Source: Dehalococcoidales bacterium
Lineage (GTDB): Bacteria; Chloroflexota; Dehalococcoidia; Dehalococcoidales; UBA2162
Assembly (NCBI GenBank): GCA_020343555.1
Contig: CP070800.1
Span: 192,878 to 200,209, forward strand
Length of the DNA: 7,332 bases
Direction of reading: 5' to 3'
Position 1 is the first letter of the stretch, and every line of letters starts with the position of its first letter. The notes beneath the pieces were generated by a model. The model was not told the origin of the DNA. It searched no databases and worked only from the letters and a program-made list of their open reading frames with translations. A program made the translations under genes and the position numbers. This document shows, piece by piece, positions 5,878-7,332 of the stretch.

Positions 5878-5907
5878 TTTACCGATAAACATTTAAAGGT
5901 GTACAAT
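5878..5907 (+). promoter_or_regulatory. Candidate divergent promoter toward the 5949 remnant and 6049 gene
   Basis: TTTACC (5878-5883), an 18-base spacer and TACAAT (5902-5907). The -10 is good and the -35 moderate. It lies back to back with the paralog 2 promoter. Tentative. Confidence 0.35.
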
Positions 5908-5948
5908 GCGGGAAACTTGATGCCCCGGTATAAAACCAATAAATAAAT

Positions 5949-6056
5949 ATGGCAGATAAAAACATATTCGACGAACTATCTGATAGGATGGGCGCGCCCG
6001 GTTCGTAGTATTTCCCAGGAATACTCGAAGCAATAAGGAGACTTAACGATGAATAG
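5949..6056 (+). pseudogene. 5' remnant of a winged-helix/Fe-S paralog, with in-frame TAG
   Basis: Translation from ATG 5949 gives MADKNIFDELSDRMGAPGS, a TAG stop, then YFPGILEA. The intact gene at 6827 begins MADKSIFNELSERMGAPGSK, then YFPKILEA. Over 84 bases (5949-6032 against 6827-6910) I count 72 identities, about 86%. The TAG replaces the AAG of Lys20. Similarity stops around 6032-6044, where the ribosome site of the next gene begins, and the same frame closes at TAG 6054-6056. Nothing of the Fe-S part of this copy remains here. It is a decayed partial duplicate of the downstream paralog, interrupted by or fused to the intervening genes. Confidence 0.85.
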
Positions 6057-6421
6057 GCTTAAATTAGCGGCTTGTGGAGTTGATTGCAACGTATGTGGCA
6101 CCTACAACAAAGAGCACGATCTAAAAGCAGCGGAATCTATGGTTGAGTGGTACAGGTCAAGAGGATGGATTGAAAAAAATGAAGGTGCTGAAGCAGTGCA
6201 AAAAAATCCACCATTTTGTAAAGGCTGTTGGGGGGGGGAAACGCAAAAACAACTTTTCAAACGACTGTCATATTCGTTCATGTTGTGAAGAAAAAGGAAT
6301 AAATCATTGCGGCGATTGTGGTGACTTTCCCTGTGAAAAGTATATAGAATGGATAGATAACTTGGACCATCATAAAAAGGCAATGGAATATTTACTGTCA
6401 TTTAAACAAGCCCGTAAATGA
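6049..6421 (+). pseudogene. DUF3795-like cysteine-rich protein, split by a frameshift at a G9 run
   Basis: From ATG 6049 (AAGGAG at 6035-6040, 8-base spacing), the first frame reads AACGVDCNVCGTY and later PPFCKGCWGG, then loses sense after nine G (6230-6238). The next frame (skipping one base) continues with KRKNNFSNDCHIRSCC, INHCGDCGDFPCEKYIEW and so on to TGA 6419-6421. Joined with eight G, it gives a 123-residue protein with Cys at 9, 13, 16, 57, 60, 73, 78, 79, 87, 90 and 95. This matches the small DUF3795 family, which has the same CG-DC-xxC start and C-xx-C-DFPC end. Function of the family is unknown; metal binding is likely from the cysteines. The break could be mutation, slippage-based phase variation or a sequencing error. 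Base composition is more AT-rich than the flanking Fe-S genes. Confidence 0.8.
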
Positions 6422-6500
6422 CGAATATTATGAGTATGAGCCCATGTGCGGCGAAAAGGCGCTTAGCATAACAATTATATATTTTGAACGGTGATAAAAT

Positions 6501-6794
6501 ATGAACGCTGAACAACTGGATATTTTAAGAATTATATTTACCATATTTTTTGCGTTAAGCGGCAGCGTTCTTGTATTACTTGGAGTTAAAGAGGCTGAGA
6601 ATAAGAAAAAGAGGAGATTGCTCTTTATAGGCGGAGCCGGATCAGCTACCTTTTCTATCTTTGTACTATCCACTTTTGTTAAATCACAGGAAATCAAGGA
6701 TATACTGGTATCGATTGCCGTCCTCTCCGCTACGATTCTGAATGGTTTGGTTATCGGCTTTGTTATTAATGATTCCAGACAAAAAAAGAAATGA
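6501..6794 (+). CDS. Small three-helix membrane protein, unrecognised
   Basis: A 97-residue protein I cannot assign to a family. Three hydrophobic segments are clear: about 8-29 (ILRIIFTIFFALSGSVLVLL), 40-60 and 68-89. They are separated by a strongly basic loop, KEAENKKKRR (30-39), and a short KSQEIKD turn, and the protein ends with a charged tail, NDSRQKKK. By the positive-inside rule, the basic loop should be cytoplasmic. The ribosome site is weak (GGTGAT upstream of ATG 6501). It is AT-rich, like the preceding DUF3795-like gene and unlike the Fe-S paralogs, so the two may have arrived together. The 79-base gap before it shows no clear promoter or terminator. Confidence 0.7.
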   Translation: MNAEQLDILRIIFTIFFALSGSVLVLLGVKEAENKKKRRLLFIGGAGSATFSIFVLSTFVKSQEIKDILVSIAVLSATILNGLVIGFVINDSRQKKK

Positions 6795-6826
6795 GTGACA
6801 AATAAACACTATTAAAGGATGGGAAA

Positions 6827-7332
6827 ATGGCGGATAAAAGCATATTCAACGAATTATCTGAGAGGATGGGCGCGCCCGGCTCGAAGTATTTTCCCAAAAT
6901 ACTCGAAGCCATGATGTCGCTTGAAGAAGCGGAAATACTTCTGGAGGTGTCCGGCGTTATGACGGCGGAAGAGATCGCCGAAAAGAGAAATACCGATTTA
7001 GAAACACTTCAGCCCGTACTCGATGCCATGGACAAGCGGATGATAATAAGAAGAATGGGGGAAGGATACGTGATACCCGCCAATATCGTCGCCTTTCATC
7101 ACGGCGCCATCGGCTGGATGGACGAGGAACTTAAAGCCAAGGTATATCCCATGTGGGGCGATTTCTTCTACGCGGAATGGGCGGATATCATCCTGGATGG
7201 ATTTATAAAGAGAAAAGAAAGCGGCGCCCCGGGCGGACACCGGATCGTTCCCGCCTATAAGGCATTGAGAGCCAGCCCCAAAATCAAGCCGGAACAGATA
7301 TTGTGGTACGAGGACATGGAGGAGGTAGTCAG
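6827..7332 (+). CDS. Winged-helix / Fe-S protein, paralog 3, N-terminal 168 residues (runs off the right edge)
   Basis: The frame is open from ATG 6827 (AAGGA at 6815-6819, 7-base spacing) to the window end. The winged helix covers about 31-84 (EEAEILLEVSGVMTAEEIAE, then RMGEGYVIP). The family landmark HRIVPAYKALRASPKI is at 138-153 and QILWYEDMEEV at 157-167. Both align directly with HRILP...QILWYEDM of paralog 1 and HRIVP...QILPYENYEDMF of paralog 2. The cysteine clusters and ferredoxin motifs would lie beyond the window, so their presence is predicted from family layout and not seen. Its first 84 bases are duplicated in decayed form at 5949. Function is unknown, as for the other paralogs. 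Confidence 0.88.
   Translation, partial: MADKSIFNELSERMGAPGSKYFPKILEAMMSLEEAEILLEVSGVMTAEEIAEKRNTDLETLQPVLDAMDKRMIIRRMGEGYVIPANIVAFHHGAIGWMDEELKAKVYPMWGDFFYAEWADIILDGFIKRKESGAPGGHRIVPAYKALRASPKIKPEQILWYEDMEEVV

Noticed and set aside
6006..6008. In-frame TAG read as pyrrolysine in the 5949 remnant
   Set aside because: The intact copy has Lys (AAG) there, similarity ends soon after, and no pyrrolysine machinery is visible; simple decay explains it.
6450..6490. Integron attC-like site (GCATAACAATTA preceded by a GGCGC block)
   Set aside because: It resembles part of an attC boundary but has no matching partner core site or long imperfect palindrome, and no integrase is present.

Overview
This looks like chromosomal DNA from an anaerobic bacterium, probably an uncultured lineage. 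The coding GC is moderate, Shine-Dalgarno sites are strong, promoters look sigma70-like, and cysteine-rich iron-sulfur proteins and palindromic intergenic repeats are abundant. The overall flavour (several Fe-S paralogs, an iron-type alcohol dehydrogenase, REP/MITE-like clutter) suggests an anaerobic Chloroflexota (Dehalococcoidia-like) or Desulfobacterota relative. That placement is an inference and no marker gene here settles it.

Layout. Positions 1-711 (minus) hold the first 237 residues of ketol-acid reductoisomerase (ilvC), which runs off the left edge. Its 5' leader (about 935-712, minus) contains a classic translation-coupled attenuator. A TTGACA-N17-TAGACT promoter is followed by a 37-residue leader peptide with four consecutive valines, mutually exclusive RNA pairings, and a strong hairpin plus six U just before the ilvC ribosome binding site. 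This leader is the clearest regulatory system in the window. Positions 1021-1200 carry two palindromic repeats. Positions 1344-4065 (plus) form a compact putative operon: a PNPOx-like flavin split-barrel protein, an iron-containing alcohol dehydrogenase, and a winged-helix/iron-sulfur protein with two ferredoxin-type [4Fe-4S] motifs and extra cysteine clusters. Positions 4066-4613 have no gene. They hold a perfect 47-bp direct repeat, a 24-bp-period repeat and several hairpins.

A second paralog of the winged-helix/Fe-S family lies at 4614-5756 (minus), convergent with the first. A third starts at 6827 (plus) and runs off the right edge. Between them, at 5949, is a decayed 5' fragment of the third paralog, with an in-frame TAG. 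It is followed by a more AT-rich pair: a DUF3795-type cysteine protein split by a frameshift at a run of nine G, and a small three-helix membrane protein. This arrangement looks like duplication or insertion within an expanding paralog family.

Working together: ilvC and its leader serve branched-chain amino acid synthesis and its feedback by charged Val/Ile tRNA. The 1344-4065 operon appears to be a redox module in which an NAD(P)-dependent metal alcohol dehydrogenase is expressed with a candidate multi-cluster electron carrier or redox-sensing protein. The substrate, and the function of the winged-helix/Fe-S family, cannot be read from the sequence.
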